Assembly: GCF_039523555.1 (NCBI RefSeq)
Contig: NZ_BAAAFN010000013.1
Coordinates: 1 to 64,000 of the forward strand
Length of the DNA stretch: 64,000 nucleotides
DNA from: Castellaniella daejeonensis
GTDB taxonomy: Bacteria > Pseudomonadota > Gammaproteobacteria > Burkholderiales > Burkholderiaceae_B
Direction of reading: 5' to 3'
Made by a program: the position numbers and the translations under genes
Part shown: positions 27,368 through 36,211 of the stretch, in pieces
How positions within the stretch are numbered: the first letter of the stretch is position 1
Layout: every line of letters begins with the position of its first letter
Notes under the pieces: model-generated
The model's input: only the letters and a program-made list of their open reading frames with translations
What the model was told of the DNA's origin: nothing
The model's database searches: none

Positions 27368-28045
27368 ATGCAAACCCTTCCCGCCTTGCGGGCTGGGGCG
27401 CTGGCGTTCGCCTGCGCTCTGGCTCCTGTCGCCCACGCTGCCGACGCTACCGATCTGCTGACCGGGATCCCGCGTCTGGCCTGCGAAGCCACGTTGTGCT
27501 TGTCCTCCAGCCTGCGGCCTAGTGAATGCAGCCCATCGCTTGAGCACTATTTCGGCATCAAGCGCTTCAATCGCCACGGCCTGGACTGGGGTGCCACCGT
27601 TGCTGCCCGTCGGTCCTTTCTGAGCCAGTGCCCGGCCGCAGCCGATCCTGGCATGCCGAAGCGAGTGGAGGCTATCTCGCACGGTGCGGGCAAATGTGAT
27701 GCCGACTATCTGAACCGCAGCTATGCCGACACCGCCTACAAATGGCGCAAACGCGGCTATCGCTACGATGCGGTGACCGGCAATCGGGAGCCCATCTACG
27801 AAGTTCAGGCGCTGTCTACGGTGACGCTGACCCAGCTGCCGACCTGGTGCGTGGCCTACAACGATCACGACTGGACCTATGAGCTGTCCGTGCGCTATGT
27901 GGGCCGGCCCACGATGGGCGGTCGCTGGGTCAAGGCCCAGGACTACGAGGCCGCCCAGGCCCGCTGGGATGCCGATCACGGTGGCCAATGGGCCCAGGGC
28001 TGGAACTTCTCGCTGTCTGACCCCAGGCAGCGTGCGGGTCTCTGA
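27368..28045 (+). CDS. trbM: TrbM/KikA-family conjugal transfer protein
   Basis: 225 aa. Signal peptide (about 1-24, ending A-H-A). The mature protein has the TrbM pattern DLLTGIPRLACEATLCLSSSLRPSECSPSLEHYFGIKRF...RRSFLSQCPAA with paired cysteines suited to periplasmic disulfides. TrbM/KikA proteins occur in IncP and IncN-like transfer regions, needed for or helping conjugation. It is followed after 12 bases by virB1 with a GGAGG site. Confidence 0.88.
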   Translation: MQTLPALRAGALAFACALAPVAHAADATDLLTGIPRLACEATLCLSSSLRPSECSPSLEHYFGIKRFNRHGLDWGATVAARRSFLSQCPAAADPGMPKRVEAISHGAGKCDADYLNRSYADTAYKWRKRGYRYDAVTGNREPIYEVQALSTVTLTQLPTWCVAYNDHDWTYELSVRYVGRPTMGGRWVKAQDYEAAQARWDADHGGQWAQGWNFSLSDPRQRAGL

Positions 28046-28057
28046 GCGGAGGGCCCC

Positions 28058-28711
28058 ATGCTTGCCAACCTGGCCGCCCTGGCCCTGGCCTGTGCCCCCA
28101 ACATCCACCAAGTGACGCTCGATGCGCTGATCCGTCACGAGTCTGGTGCACGACAGTACGCCATTGGCGTCAACCGCAAGGGCAAGGCCCTGCCCCAACA
28201 GCCGCATGATCTGGAAACTGCCAGCCAGGCCGCTGAACGCCTGATCGCCCAGGGCATCGACTTCGATGCGGGGCTGGGCCAGATCAATGTGCGCAACTGG
28301 GACTGGCTGGGGCTCACCAGCACCACGGTCTTCGATCCTTGCAGGAATCTGGCAGCTGTCCAGACGGTGCTGTCCGATTGCTATGCCAGGGCACTCAATA
28401 GTCATCGGGATCAGCAACAAGCCCTGCGGGCGGCGCTGTCCTGCTACAACACGGGCAACTTTCGCCGAGGTTTTGCCAATGGCTATGTGGGCAAGGTGCT
28501 GGCACAGGCCGGGATCCAGGTGCCGGCGCTGAAACCCGTGAAAGCTCAGGAACAAATCCCTGATACTGGTACATCAGTTCCAGAGGATATGGCAGATCCT
28601 GCCCATACATCAGAGACCAGGTCCCAAGGCGCTCCAGACGGCTTCGCTGCAAATCCCGCTCCAGACGGATTCTCCAGTAAAGCCACACCTTCCGCTCACC
28701 CAAGCCCATAG
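28058..28711 (+). CDS. virB1: VirB1-like lytic transglycosylase
   Basis: 217 aa. SLT-type domain: LDALIRHESGARQYAIGVN with the catalytic Glu of HESG (about 27), GIDFDAGLGQINVRNW, and ALSCYNTGNFRRGFANGYVGKVL. It locally opens peptidoglycan for secretion-system assembly. The C-terminal ~50 residues are Pro/Ser/Thr-rich and of low complexity, as in VirB1 proteins with a cleaved tail. Second gene of the T4SS cluster. Confidence 0.9.
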   Translation: MLANLAALALACAPNIHQVTLDALIRHESGARQYAIGVNRKGKALPQQPHDLETASQAAERLIAQGIDFDAGLGQINVRNWDWLGLTSTTVFDPCRNLAAVQTVLSDCYARALNSHRDQQQALRAALSCYNTGNFRRGFANGYVGKVLAQAGIQVPALKPVKAQEQIPDTGTSVPEDMADPAHTSETRSQGAPDGFAANPAPDGFSSKATPSAHPSP

Positions 28712-28728
28712 GATTGGATTGGCTCGTT

Positions 28729-28989
28729 TCACCGATCTTCCGAGCCTACAGGGATTCTATAAAAAGCGAAGCGCCCACGTTTCTCCTGTACCAATTGGCC
28801 ATCGTTTACCAAGAGGCCAATGACGGACCAAGTCAGGTAATTCTTCTGTTTGCCTTGAAAATCACTTTCCAGATGAAGATCACGGGCAATTTCGCTATTA
28901 CCAATCCCATCGGGATGAGCAGCCACATGTTCAAGGATAGATTCTTTGAGCAGCTCAAGCCCTTCAGCAGCCTTATCAATCGTCACCAT
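28729..28989 (-). CDS. Small winged-helix-type protein, opposite strand inside the T4SS cluster
   Basis: 86 aa. The sequence LKESILEHVAAHPDGIGNSEIARDLHLESD..GKQKNYLTWSVIGLLVNDGQLVQEKRGRFAFYRI fits a winged helix-turn-helix. The ATG at 28989 is chosen for the strong purine-rich site GGGGATGGGAATTG; the upstream extension overlaps virB2. It faces against the transfer genes, between virB1 and virB2, so it has its own promoter in 28990-29104. Probably regulatory or an acquired extra gene; the function is unknown. Confidence 0.65.
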   Translation of the reverse strand: MVTIDKAAEGLELLKESILEHVAAHPDGIGNSEIARDLHLESDFQGKQKNYLTWSVIGLLVNDGQLVQEKRGRFAFYRIPVGSEDR

Positions 28990-29104
28990 CAATTCCCATC
29001 CCCATAAGCATTTCACATTGAACCCGTGAACTGTATCAAAAGACGGTCCCCGACAAACCAATATTTCCCCAACGCACCGCAGCGCCTGGGGCAGGAGCCA
29101 TGCC

Positions 29105-29425
29105 ATGCCGATACTGCAATGCATCAAGAACAAGACACTTCAAGGACGATTCGCCCGCACCGTGGCGACACTGTGCATACTGGCCGGGGCCCATCAAGAG
29201 GCATTCGCTCAGTCCATGGGCGGCCTCTCGCGAGCCCAGACGACGCTGCAGACGCTCAAGAACAATCTGGATGTGATTCTGCCGATTGCCGCCGTCATCA
29301 TTGGCGTCATCATCTTCGTACTGTATTCCGCCGAAGTCATGCGCAAGGACGACGCCATCCGCTGGGGCATCGGCGTACTGCTGGCAGGTTCCGCTGCGGA
29401 ACTGGTCGTGCTGCTCTGGAAGTAA
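29105..29425 (+). CDS. virB2: VirB2-like major pilin
   Basis: 106 aa. A long signal peptide (to about A-F-A-Q, 36) is followed by a processed pilin with two hydrophobic helices (VILPIAAVIIGVIIFVLY and WGIGVLLAGSAAELVVLLW) joined by a short basic loop (MRKDDAIR), the TrbC/VirB2 pattern. It forms the conjugative pilus. AGGAG precedes the ATG by seven bases. An out-of-frame ATG lies five bases upstream. Confidence 0.9.
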   Translation: MPILQCIKNKTLQGRFARTVATLCILAGAHQEAFAQSMGGLSRAQTTLQTLKNNLDVILPIAAVIIGVIIFVLYSAEVMRKDDAIRWGIGVLLAGSAAELVVLLWK

Positions 29426-29428
29426 GCC

Positions 29429-29833
29429 ATGGCCACACACACCAACGGCACTCAGTCTCGCCACCAGGACGCCACCGCCCAGACACCCGCTACCCACCAG
29501 AATCCCAACACCTACCCCGTGTTCAAGGGCCTGGGGCGCAAGGCTACTTTCATGGGCATCCCCACGACATTGCTGCTCGGGGCCTTTGTCTGCGTGGCGG
29601 TCATCGCCATGACGGCGGGCCTCGCCTGGTGGGGGCTGCTCTTCGTGGTCATGCCCACCCTGGCCATTGCCACCCGCGACGACGACAAGGCGCTCGATGT
29701 CCTGTGGCTGGAGATCAAGACCCGGCGCATGAACCGCAACCAGCGATTCTGGCGCGGATCCAGCTACGCCACCCAGGGCTATCACCGGCATCGCCCCTGG
29801 CACAGCCTTATTCACCGAAGGAATCACCCATGA
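29429..29833 (+). CDS. virB3: VirB3-like inner-membrane protein
   Basis: 134 aa. Two closely spaced hydrophobic segments (about 43-85: FMGIPTTLLLGAFVCVAVIAMTAGLAWWGLLFVVMPTLAI) followed by a basic tail with a conserved DDKALDVLWLEIKTR block. The ~35-residue N-terminal extension rich in Thr/Gln is longer than in many VirB3 proteins. It assembles with VirB4 in the inner-membrane complex. The stop overlaps virB4 as ATGA. Confidence 0.88.
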   Translation: MATHTNGTQSRHQDATAQTPATHQNPNTYPVFKGLGRKATFMGIPTTLLLGAFVCVAVIAMTAGLAWWGLLFVVMPTLAIATRDDDKALDVLWLEIKTRRMNRNQRFWRGSSYATQGYHRHRPWHSLIHRRNHP

Positions 29834-32259
29834 CAGCAGCCGCAGCTCTCGCCGTCGATGAACGGCTGGTTTCCCGCTACCTGCCCTATTCCCACCATGT
29901 CACAGATCGGATCATCGCGTGTGATAACCATGAATATCTGGCAGTCATCAAAGTGGCCGGACGGGCACCGGATGCGTACGCCCAAGCGGAACTGAAAGAC
30001 TGGATCGAAGCCCTGCACAACGTGCTGCGCGGCCTGCCCATGGGATCGCTGGGCCTTTATTCGCACATCATCCGCAGGCGCGTGACGGAATACCCGGACA
30101 GCACCTTTGCGCAGCCCTTTGCCACCCGGTTCGACGCGGCCTATCGGGCGACGTTCAACACCTCGGGCCTCATGGTGAACGACCTGTACCTGACCGTGCT
30201 AATTCACCCGGTTGAAGACCCGGTCCTTGGCACCTTCGCCAGCCTGGAGAAGGCCAACGGGCAGCGGCTGGCGCACTGGCAGGCCGAGTCCATCGAGCGG
30301 TTGACCAGCACCCTGCGGGCACTCACGGCCGGCCTGTACCGCTACGATCCACAGATCCTCGGCATCGTAGACCGCAGCGGCCTGGCCTTCAGTGAAACCG
30401 CTGAATTCCTGGGCTTCCTGCTCTCAGGTACCCACCGGCCCGTGGCAATCAGCCGGGAGCGCCTGCGCGAGACCCTGCCCCATGCTCGGCCGATTTTCGG
30501 GCGGCACGGGGAGCTGGGCGAACTGCGCACCGTGGTCGGATCCCGGATCTTTGGCATGATGGAACTGCGCGACTACCCGGAAACCACCAAACCCGGCCAT
30601 CTGGATCGGCTGCTGGGCCTACCCCATGAATTCGTGCTGACCCAGTCCTGGGGCAGCCACACGGGGGCTGCCGCCAAGAAACTCGTGAAAAAGCATCACA
30701 AGCTGTTGGTCGACTCGGGCGACGATTCGGCGAGCCAAGTGGCCCAGCTCGCGGATGTGATGGATGACCTGACCTCAGCCCGTCTGGGGCTGGGCGACCA
30801 CCACGCCACGATCCTCCTCTACGGCGACACGGCCGAAGGCGTGCGCCAGGCGCTGGCTCAAACGGCCACGGCCCTGGCCGAAAATGCGGTAGGCTTTCGG
30901 CCGCTGGATCGAGCCCTGGAAGCGGGATTCTGGGCGCAGCTGCCGGGCAACTGGCACTGGCGGCCCCGACCGGTGCCGGTCACATCGCTCAATTTCCTGT
31001 GCTTTTCCAGCCTGCACAATCAGCTGACCGGCAAGCCTGCAGGCAACCCCTGGGGGCCGGCGGTCACCATGCTGAAAACTCAAACGGGATCACCCCTTTT
31101 CTTCAATTTTCATGCCTCTACCGAAGACCTGGATGAAACCGGCAAGCGGCGACCCGGCAACACCATGATCATCGGCATGACCGGCACCGGCAAAACCGTG
31201 CTGCAGGGGATGCTGCTGACTCAGGCGCAAAAGTTTGGCGCAACCTGCGTGGTCTGGGACAAGGATCAGGGCATGCAGGTGCTCATCATGGCGCTGGGCG
31301 GGCGCTACTTCAACATCCGCCTGGGTGAAGCGACCGGCTGGAACCCGTTTCAGATGGAGCCCACCAAGGGCAATGTCGCCTTCATGGTGCGCCTGGTGGT
31401 GTACCTGGCCGAACGTCGGGGCGAAGCGGTGAGCACCCGTCAGCGGGCCGACATCACCCAGGCCGTGCAGCAGCTGGTGACGCTCATCGACCGGCCTGCA
31501 CGCACGCTTTCAACCCTGAACACCTTGCTGCCCAACCCCTACAGCGAAGACGAGTCGCACAGCACCATCCATGCGCGGCTGGCCCCCTGGTGCCAGGGCG
31601 GGGAATACGGCTGGGTGTTCGACAATCCCGGTGATCACCTGGATCTGGAGACCACGAGCGGCAAGCCTGCGATCTTTGGCTTTGATCTGACCGAATTGCT
31701 GGATGATGATGATGTGCGCGGGGCCGCCACCCTGTATCTGAAGCATCGGATCGACGCTCTGCACGACGGTCGACGCATTATCAATCTGTACGACGAGTGC
31801 CAGCATCCCCTGAAGGACGCGCACTTTCAGGAATCCATGCAGGACGCGAGCCGCACGATTCGCAAAAAGAACGGCGTGCTCGCCTTTGCCACCCAGGAAC
31901 CGGGGGCCATCACCGAAAACCCGGTAGGGCCGTCCCTGGTGCAGCAGACCGCGACGCTCATCCTCTTGCCCAACCCCAAGGCCCGCGCCCGCGACTACAT
32001 CGAAGGCTTTGGCCTGACGCCTGCGGAATTCGAACTGCTACGCGGCCTGGGCGAAGCCAGCCGCAAGTTCCTCGTGAAGCAAGGGGCGAGCGTCACCGTG
32101 GCACAGCTGGATCTGTCTGGCTGCGAAGACGAGCTACTGGTCTTCTCCGGCAGCCCCGACATGGCCGAGATTGCGGAAGCTGCCGTGACCCAGGCCGGTC
32201 CGGATCCCGCTGCCTGGCTGCCGGTGTACCTGGCTGCTGTCCGGCAGGCGCATCGGTAA
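29830..32259 (+). CDS. virB4: VirB4 ATPase of the type IV secretion system
   Basis: 809 aa. N-terminal CagE/VirB4 domain and a C-terminal RecA-like ATPase domain with Walker A GMTGTGKT (about 451-458), Walker B IINLYDECQ (about 653) and a conserved FATQEPG motif. It energises pilus biogenesis and substrate transfer. The ATG at 29830 overlaps the virB3 stop; the frame is open far upstream but that part is the shadow of virB2/virB3. Confidence 0.95.
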   Translation: MTAAAALAVDERLVSRYLPYSHHVTDRIIACDNHEYLAVIKVAGRAPDAYAQAELKDWIEALHNVLRGLPMGSLGLYSHIIRRRVTEYPDSTFAQPFATRFDAAYRATFNTSGLMVNDLYLTVLIHPVEDPVLGTFASLEKANGQRLAHWQAESIERLTSTLRALTAGLYRYDPQILGIVDRSGLAFSETAEFLGFLLSGTHRPVAISRERLRETLPHARPIFGRHGELGELRTVVGSRIFGMMELRDYPETTKPGHLDRLLGLPHEFVLTQSWGSHTGAAAKKLVKKHHKLLVDSGDDSASQVAQLADVMDDLTSARLGLGDHHATILLYGDTAEGVRQALAQTATALAENAVGFRPLDRALEAGFWAQLPGNWHWRPRPVPVTSLNFLCFSSLHNQLTGKPAGNPWGPAVTMLKTQTGSPLFFNFHASTEDLDETGKRRPGNTMIIGMTGTGKTVLQGMLLTQAQKFGATCVVWDKDQGMQVLIMALGGRYFNIRLGEATGWNPFQMEPTKGNVAFMVRLVVYLAERRGEAVSTRQRADITQAVQQLVTLIDRPARTLSTLNTLLPNPYSEDESHSTIHARLAPWCQGGEYGWVFDNPGDHLDLETTSGKPAIFGFDLTELLDDDDVRGAATLYLKHRIDALHDGRRIINLYDECQHPLKDAHFQESMQDASRTIRKKNGVLAFATQEPGAITENPVGPSLVQQTATLILLPNPKARARDYIEGFGLTPAEFELLRGLGEASRKFLVKQGASVTVAQLDLSGCEDELLVFSGSPDMAEIAEAAVTQAGPDPAAWLPVYLAAVRQAHR

Positions 32260-32307
32260 ACAGCCCAGCCACCAACGCCGCAGCAGGCTGCTTCACAAAG
32301 CCTGCCA

Positions 32308-32337
32308 GATCATTTTCGTGACGCCACGAAGATGATC
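32308..32337. promoter_or_regulatory. 13-bp imperfect palindrome after virB4
   Basis: Arms GATCATTTTCGTG and CACGAAGATGATC pair over 13 positions with one mismatch, loop ACGC. It lies 48 bases after the virB4 stop and about 30 before the next gene. No T-tract follows on the plus strand, so it is more likely an operator or an mRNA-stabilising or attenuating hairpin than a terminator. Confidence 0.5.
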
Positions 32338-32369
32338 AACCCATGGGCCACTCACAAGGAAACCACACC

Positions 32370-32939
32370 ATGAAGCATGAACCCCATGCTCAGGACCGGC
32401 TGCGCGCGGACGAATCTCGCCGCCAGGATCTGGAGCAGTCGAAACAAAATCACCACCCGGCACAGGATCACCAGCACGCCCCCGCCTTTTATGACCGCCT
32501 GGGCCTGACTGGCCCTGAATCGGAACCCGATCCTCCCAAAGAACGCTTCCTGATTTCGATCTATGGCGAACGCTGGACACCTGAAGACCGAGAGGCAGGC
32601 CAATTCAGCGAAGGCACGGCTGAAATCGAACGCGAAGCCGTCGATGCCGACGAACTGCAGCGCATTGGCCAAGACTACGGCCTGGACCTGCCGTCGGCCT
32701 CCGATCCCCGCCACACGCCCTATCTCTGGTTTTCGTCCAGCACTCCGCGCGAGGATCAGGAGTATTTCGGGCAAGGTGTACACAAGTATTACAGCCTGCA
32801 TATCCACGAAGTGAACGGCCATCGGCCAGAACCGGCCGACATCCAGCGGATTGCTGATCTCATTGGTGTGCGCTTCGATCACCCTCTGCAGCTGCAGGCA
32901 CCGACGCATGAACAGGAGGGCCCCGACCTATGCCTGTGA
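32370..32939 (+). CDS. Hypothetical protein between virB4 and virB5
   Basis: 189 aa from ATG 32370, which has AAGGA nine bases upstream; a longer frame starts at 32343. The N-terminus is polar and His/Gln-rich (about 1-45), followed by an alpha/beta-looking domain (KERFLISIYGERWTPEDREAGQ...GIDD-like acidic stretch, YFGQGVHKYYSLHIHEVNGHRPEPADIQRIADLIG). No signal peptide or membrane segment. The family is not recognised; it is carried as an accessory of the transfer cluster and overlaps the next small gene. Confidence 0.65.
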   Translation: MKHEPHAQDRLRADESRRQDLEQSKQNHHPAQDHQHAPAFYDRLGLTGPESEPDPPKERFLISIYGERWTPEDREAGQFSEGTAEIEREAVDADELQRIGQDYGLDLPSASDPRHTPYLWFSSSTPREDQEYFGQGVHKYYSLHIHEVNGHRPEPADIQRIADLIGVRFDHPLQLQAPTHEQEGPDLCL

Positions 32940-33133
32940 CTCCTGCAAACCTCGACCGGCCACCCACCGCCGACGAAGCCATGGGCATGGCCTGGTGGAA
33001 CATCCTGAAACCGACAGAGCGCGCGACCTGGCTTACAAAAGCTGGGCCCGCCTGCAGCGTGGCCGATGCCTGGGCCGCCTTCAAGCGGCACCAGGCGAAC
33101 CCTACCAACCCATCACCACAGGACACCCCATGA
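32930..33133 (+). CDS. Small conserved plasmid-type protein
   Basis: 67 aa. Contains AMGMAWWNILKPTERATWLTKAGPACSVADAWAAFK, a pattern seen in short uncharacterised proteins of conjugative plasmids. No membrane segment. It overlaps the preceding gene by 10 bases and the following lipoprotein gene as ATGA, so all three are translationally linked. Function unknown. Confidence 0.6.
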   Translation: MPVTPANLDRPPTADEAMGMAWWNILKPTERATWLTKAGPACSVADAWAAFKRHQANPTNPSPQDTP

Positions 33134-33504
33134 ATCGACGACATTTCATTGCCGCCACCGGCGCCACCCTGCTGACTATCCTGGCCGGATGCAAGACGGA
33201 ACCGGATGGGGAGAAGTTCATCGGATATTGGAAGTCGGACAAAGGCAATCACCCTGCACTTATTCACATCACACGCAACGGCGACAGCTTTCTCTTCAAA
33301 GAGACGGCATGGAGCATCGTCGGAAACGTGGGATACCGAACCCGAACGGTTCCTGCTGTCATCAAAGACTCTGAAAACGTATTGGTCGTAGCCGACACGC
33401 TTCACCTGGCCTACGACGAAAAGGAAGACGCCATCGTGTCGGGCCGCACCAAGGCCCACCGCATTACCGAAGCGCAATACCAAAGCGTCATCAACAAGAG
33501 CTGA
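33130..33504 (+). CDS. Predicted lipoprotein, candidate entry-exclusion or T4SS accessory
   Basis: 124 aa. The N-terminus MNRRHFIAATGATLLTILAGC has a lipobox (L-A-G-C, Cys 21) and a twin-arginine-like RRHFI, so export as a lipoprotein, possibly through Tat, is likely. The mature part is small and beta-rich (GYWKSDKGNHPALIHITRNGDSFLFKETAW). In IncN-type transfer regions a small entry-exclusion lipoprotein sits next to virB5; the same neighbourhood here suggests that role, without sequence proof. Confidence 0.65.
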   Translation: MNRRHFIAATGATLLTILAGCKTEPDGEKFIGYWKSDKGNHPALIHITRNGDSFLFKETAWSIVGNVGYRTRTVPAVIKDSENVLVVADTLHLAYDEKEDAIVSGRTKAHRITEAQYQSVINKS

Positions 33505-33583
33505 CCCGCTCGGGCAGCCTCACTTCACGCATCCCACAGGCCGATGCCCGTCGGCCACCTGTAATCATTCCAGGAGTATTCCC

Positions 33584-34288
33584 ATGACACGCTGCAAGCT
33601 GCTTGCGGCGGGCATCGCCCTGTCCGCTGCTTTTATGACCCCTGCCCACGCCAGTGGCATCCCCACTATCGATGCCGCCACCATCGCCCAGCTGCAGGAA
33701 CAGCTGCTCACTGCTCGGGACCAGCTGAAGAACCTGACCGAACAGCTGGCCACCGCCAAAAGCCAGTTGGCTGCCTTCACCCAGTCCAGCGGCTATGGCA
33801 ACGTCGTGGGCAATCCCGACATCCGTAACCAGCTGCGTGCAGCTCTGCCCGCCAGTGCGCAGGATCTGCTGGACCGGTCTGGCGGATCCAGCCTGGATGG
33901 GGACGTGAACCGCATCACCGATCAGGTGATGGGCCCAGTAAATTTTCAGGAAGATCGCCAGGCCCTGTCCAAACGGGCGCTGAACATCGAGGCCACGTCC
34001 AAGGCCATGAGCGAAAGGGCCTACGACTCCATGACCCGACGCCTGGCCAATGTGGACGCCCTGCAGGACAAGATCAACCAGACCACCAACCCCAAGGAAA
34101 TCGCGGAGCTCCAAGCACGCATCCAGATCGAACAGGCCAATATCCAGGCCGAACAGGCCCGGATCCAGCTTGCCTCCCAGCAGCTGGAAGCCGAACGCAA
34201 TCTGCTGCAGGCTCGTGCTGAACACGTCTACGGTGGTTGGTTCGGAAATGCCAACAAGGCTGGTGATACCACTGGCGCAACTGAGTAA
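33584..34288 (+). CDS. virB5: VirB5-like minor pilin
   Basis: 234 aa. Signal peptide cleaved after A-H-A (about 23), then a long helical protein (LQEQLLTARDQLKNLTEQLATAKSQLAAF; IAELQARIQIEQANIQAEQARIQLASQQLEAERNLLQ) as in VirB5/TrbJ pilus-tip proteins. Its helical coiled regions and C-terminal position of conserved residues fit the family. It follows a 79-base gap with an AGGAG site and precedes virB6 by nine bases. Confidence 0.88.
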   Translation: MTRCKLLAAGIALSAAFMTPAHASGIPTIDAATIAQLQEQLLTARDQLKNLTEQLATAKSQLAAFTQSSGYGNVVGNPDIRNQLRAALPASAQDLLDRSGGSSLDGDVNRITDQVMGPVNFQEDRQALSKRALNIEATSKAMSERAYDSMTRRLANVDALQDKINQTTNPKEIAELQARIQIEQANIQAEQARIQLASQQLEAERNLLQARAEHVYGGWFGNANKAGDTTGATE

Positions 34289-34297
34289 GGCAGCATC

Positions 34298-35251
34298 ATG
34301 TCTGGCCTGACTCCCCCTATCAGCCCACCCACAGCACCCAGCGAAATCGCGCAATGGGTCATGACCCAGACCGAGAATGTCCTGAGTGATGCGGTCAACA
34401 GTCCCATACAAGCTTTGTTCGAGGCCTTGATGCCGGTCATCGTCGTGGGCCTCACGCTGCAGTTCGTGGTCTACGCTTTCGCCCTGATGCACGGCCAGGG
34501 CGGCATGACCGTCACGGAGTTCTTTCGCAAAGCCATCCTGGTGGTCATCATTTCCTTGTTCTTCGGCGCCGGTGGGCTGTACCAGAACGACATTGCCAAA
34601 GCCATGATCGCCCTGCCAGACGACATGACCGAGCTCGCGATGGGCACAGGCAATGTGGCCCAGGAAGTAGACAAACTCCAGAACGAAAGCAGCAAGACCT
34701 CGAACATCATGCTGGGTGCCGATGAAGATGGAGCAGTACTGGGATTTCTTCCTTCCACATGGAAGATTCTTGTCAGCATTCTGGCCACCCTGGTACGCAT
34801 CAACGCCGCAGTCCTGGGCAGCATCGTGATGGTCATCATTGTGGTCTGCAAGGTGGGCATGGCGCTCGTCGTGGCTGCAGGGCCCATCTTCATTGCGGCG
34901 ACCTTGTTCGAGCCCACCAAGCCGCTTTTCAACAGCTGGGTCTCACAGGCCCTGAACTTCGTGTTCCTGGCCTTACTGGCAGGCCTCATCTTTGGCCTGA
35001 TGCTGCAAATGAACATCCAGCTGATCCGCATGATTGCAAGCCAGATCAATGCCGGTGATCAGGACATCCTGTCGCTCTTTGGGGCCCAAATGCTGGTCGG
35101 CATCGCCAGCCTGGTCGTCATGATCATGCTGCCCGGCCTGGCTTCAGGGCTGTCCAATGGCTTCGGCGCCCGCCTGGGTATCGGTGCAGCCGCCCACGGT
35201 GCCTTCTCGGTGCTACGCCTGCGCAGCATGTTGCGTCCCCGCGCCAAGTAA
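34298..35251 (+). CDS. virB6: VirB6/TrbL-like polytopic membrane protein
   Basis: 317 aa. Five or six membrane segments (about 45-65, 75-95, 150-175, 180-205, 225-245, 260-285) around a central periplasmic loop, with the TrbL/VirB6 conserved aromatic/glycine run PLFNSWVSQALNFVFLALLAGLIFG. It forms part of the inner-membrane translocation channel. Placed between virB5 and a virB7-type lipoprotein. Confidence 0.9.
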   Translation: MSGLTPPISPPTAPSEIAQWVMTQTENVLSDAVNSPIQALFEALMPVIVVGLTLQFVVYAFALMHGQGGMTVTEFFRKAILVVIISLFFGAGGLYQNDIAKAMIALPDDMTELAMGTGNVAQEVDKLQNESSKTSNIMLGADEDGAVLGFLPSTWKILVSILATLVRINAAVLGSIVMVIIVVCKVGMALVVAAGPIFIAATLFEPTKPLFNSWVSQALNFVFLALLAGLIFGLMLQMNIQLIRMIASQINAGDQDILSLFGAQMLVGIASLVVMIMLPGLASGLSNGFGARLGIGAAAHGAFSVLRLRSMLRPRAK

Positions 35252-35356
35252 TCCATCTGCCGACCCTCTGGCCTTCTCAGACCCAGCAGTCGGCATTCCC
35301 CTTCTCTCATCTGCCTGCCCGACACGCTCGTCCGGCAGGCCAGGAGCCCGTTTCCC

Positions 35357-35494
35357 ATGAAATCCCTCATCGCCGCCCTGGCACTCACAGGGCTGCTGGC
35401 TGGCTGCGCCTTTCACGCGCCCCAGCCCCCGCAGCCCGCCGATTCTCACCGCGTGCCGGTGAACGCCACGCCACCCTCGTTTGACGGAGCCTGA
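35357..35494 (+). CDS. virB7: VirB7-type small lipoprotein
   Basis: 45 aa. Signal peptide with lipobox LLAGC (Cys 17), followed by a short Pro-rich mature peptide ending in TPPSFDGA. The size, lipobox and place between virB6 and virB8 match VirB7, which anchors the outer-membrane core with VirB9 and VirB10. The virB8 ATG comes four bases after the stop. Confidence 0.8.
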   Translation: MKSLIAALALTGLLAGCAFHAPQPPQPADSHRVPVNATPPSFDGA

Positions 35495-35497
35495 GCC

Positions 35498-36184
35498 ATG
35501 GCCGACACCCTCAAATCCGAAGACATCGCCGCCTACCTGGAGCGCTCCCGAGGCCTAGAGCGCGACCATCTGGGCGAACTGGTGACCAGTCGCAAACGGG
35601 CCTGGCAGGTGGCACTCGCCGCGGGCATCCTGGCCTTGGTGGCCGTCGGCGCGGTGCTGGGCCTCACGCCCCTGAAGCAGCCGCCGGAAATGTATGTGGT
35701 GCGCGTGGACGACGCCACGGGCAGCATCGAGCATGTCAGCCGTCTGGGCCAGCCGCTAGAGGACTACGGCCAGCGCATCGCCAAGTATTTCCTGAACAGC
35801 TATGTGCTGAACTGCGAAGGCTACAGCTGGCAGACCATTCAGGAGCAGTTCGACACCTGCGCCCTGCTGTCTTCGCCACCCATCCAGACGGCCTACGGCA
35901 AACGCTTTGAAGGCCCCGAGGCCGTCACCACCCGCCTGCGCACCCAGGGCACAGTGGATGTGCAGGTGCATTCCATCACCCTAGGAGCCAACCAGGCCGC
36001 CATCGTGCGCTTTTCCAAGACCGAACGCGACGTGACTACCGGCGAGGCGACCAAGGTGCGGCACCTCATTGCCACCATGGCCTACCAGTATGCCGATGTG
36101 CCGCTGACTGAAGCCGTGGCCCGACGCAATCCCCTGGGCTTTCAGGTGACACGCTATGACCTGGCGGCCGATCTCTCGCGTTGA
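35498..36184 (+). CDS. virB8: VirB8-like inner-membrane protein
   Basis: 228 aa. Short cytoplasmic N-terminus, one membrane helix (about 35-58, WQVALAAGILALVAVGAVLGL), then the periplasmic NTF2-like VirB8 domain (YVVRVDDATGSIEHVSRL, YFLNSYVLNCEGYSWQTIQEQFDTCALLSS, ending LGFQVTRYDLAAD). It is the nucleation and bridge component of the secretion system. Confidence 0.93.
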   Translation: MADTLKSEDIAAYLERSRGLERDHLGELVTSRKRAWQVALAAGILALVAVGAVLGLTPLKQPPEMYVVRVDDATGSIEHVSRLGQPLEDYGQRIAKYFLNSYVLNCEGYSWQTIQEQFDTCALLSSPPIQTAYGKRFEGPEAVTTRLRTQGTVDVQVHSITLGANQAAIVRFSKTERDVTTGEATKVRHLIATMAYQYADVPLTEAVARRNPLGFQVTRYDLAADLSR

Positions 36185-36211
36185 TGTCGAACCGCATCAG
36201 AAGGAAATCCC

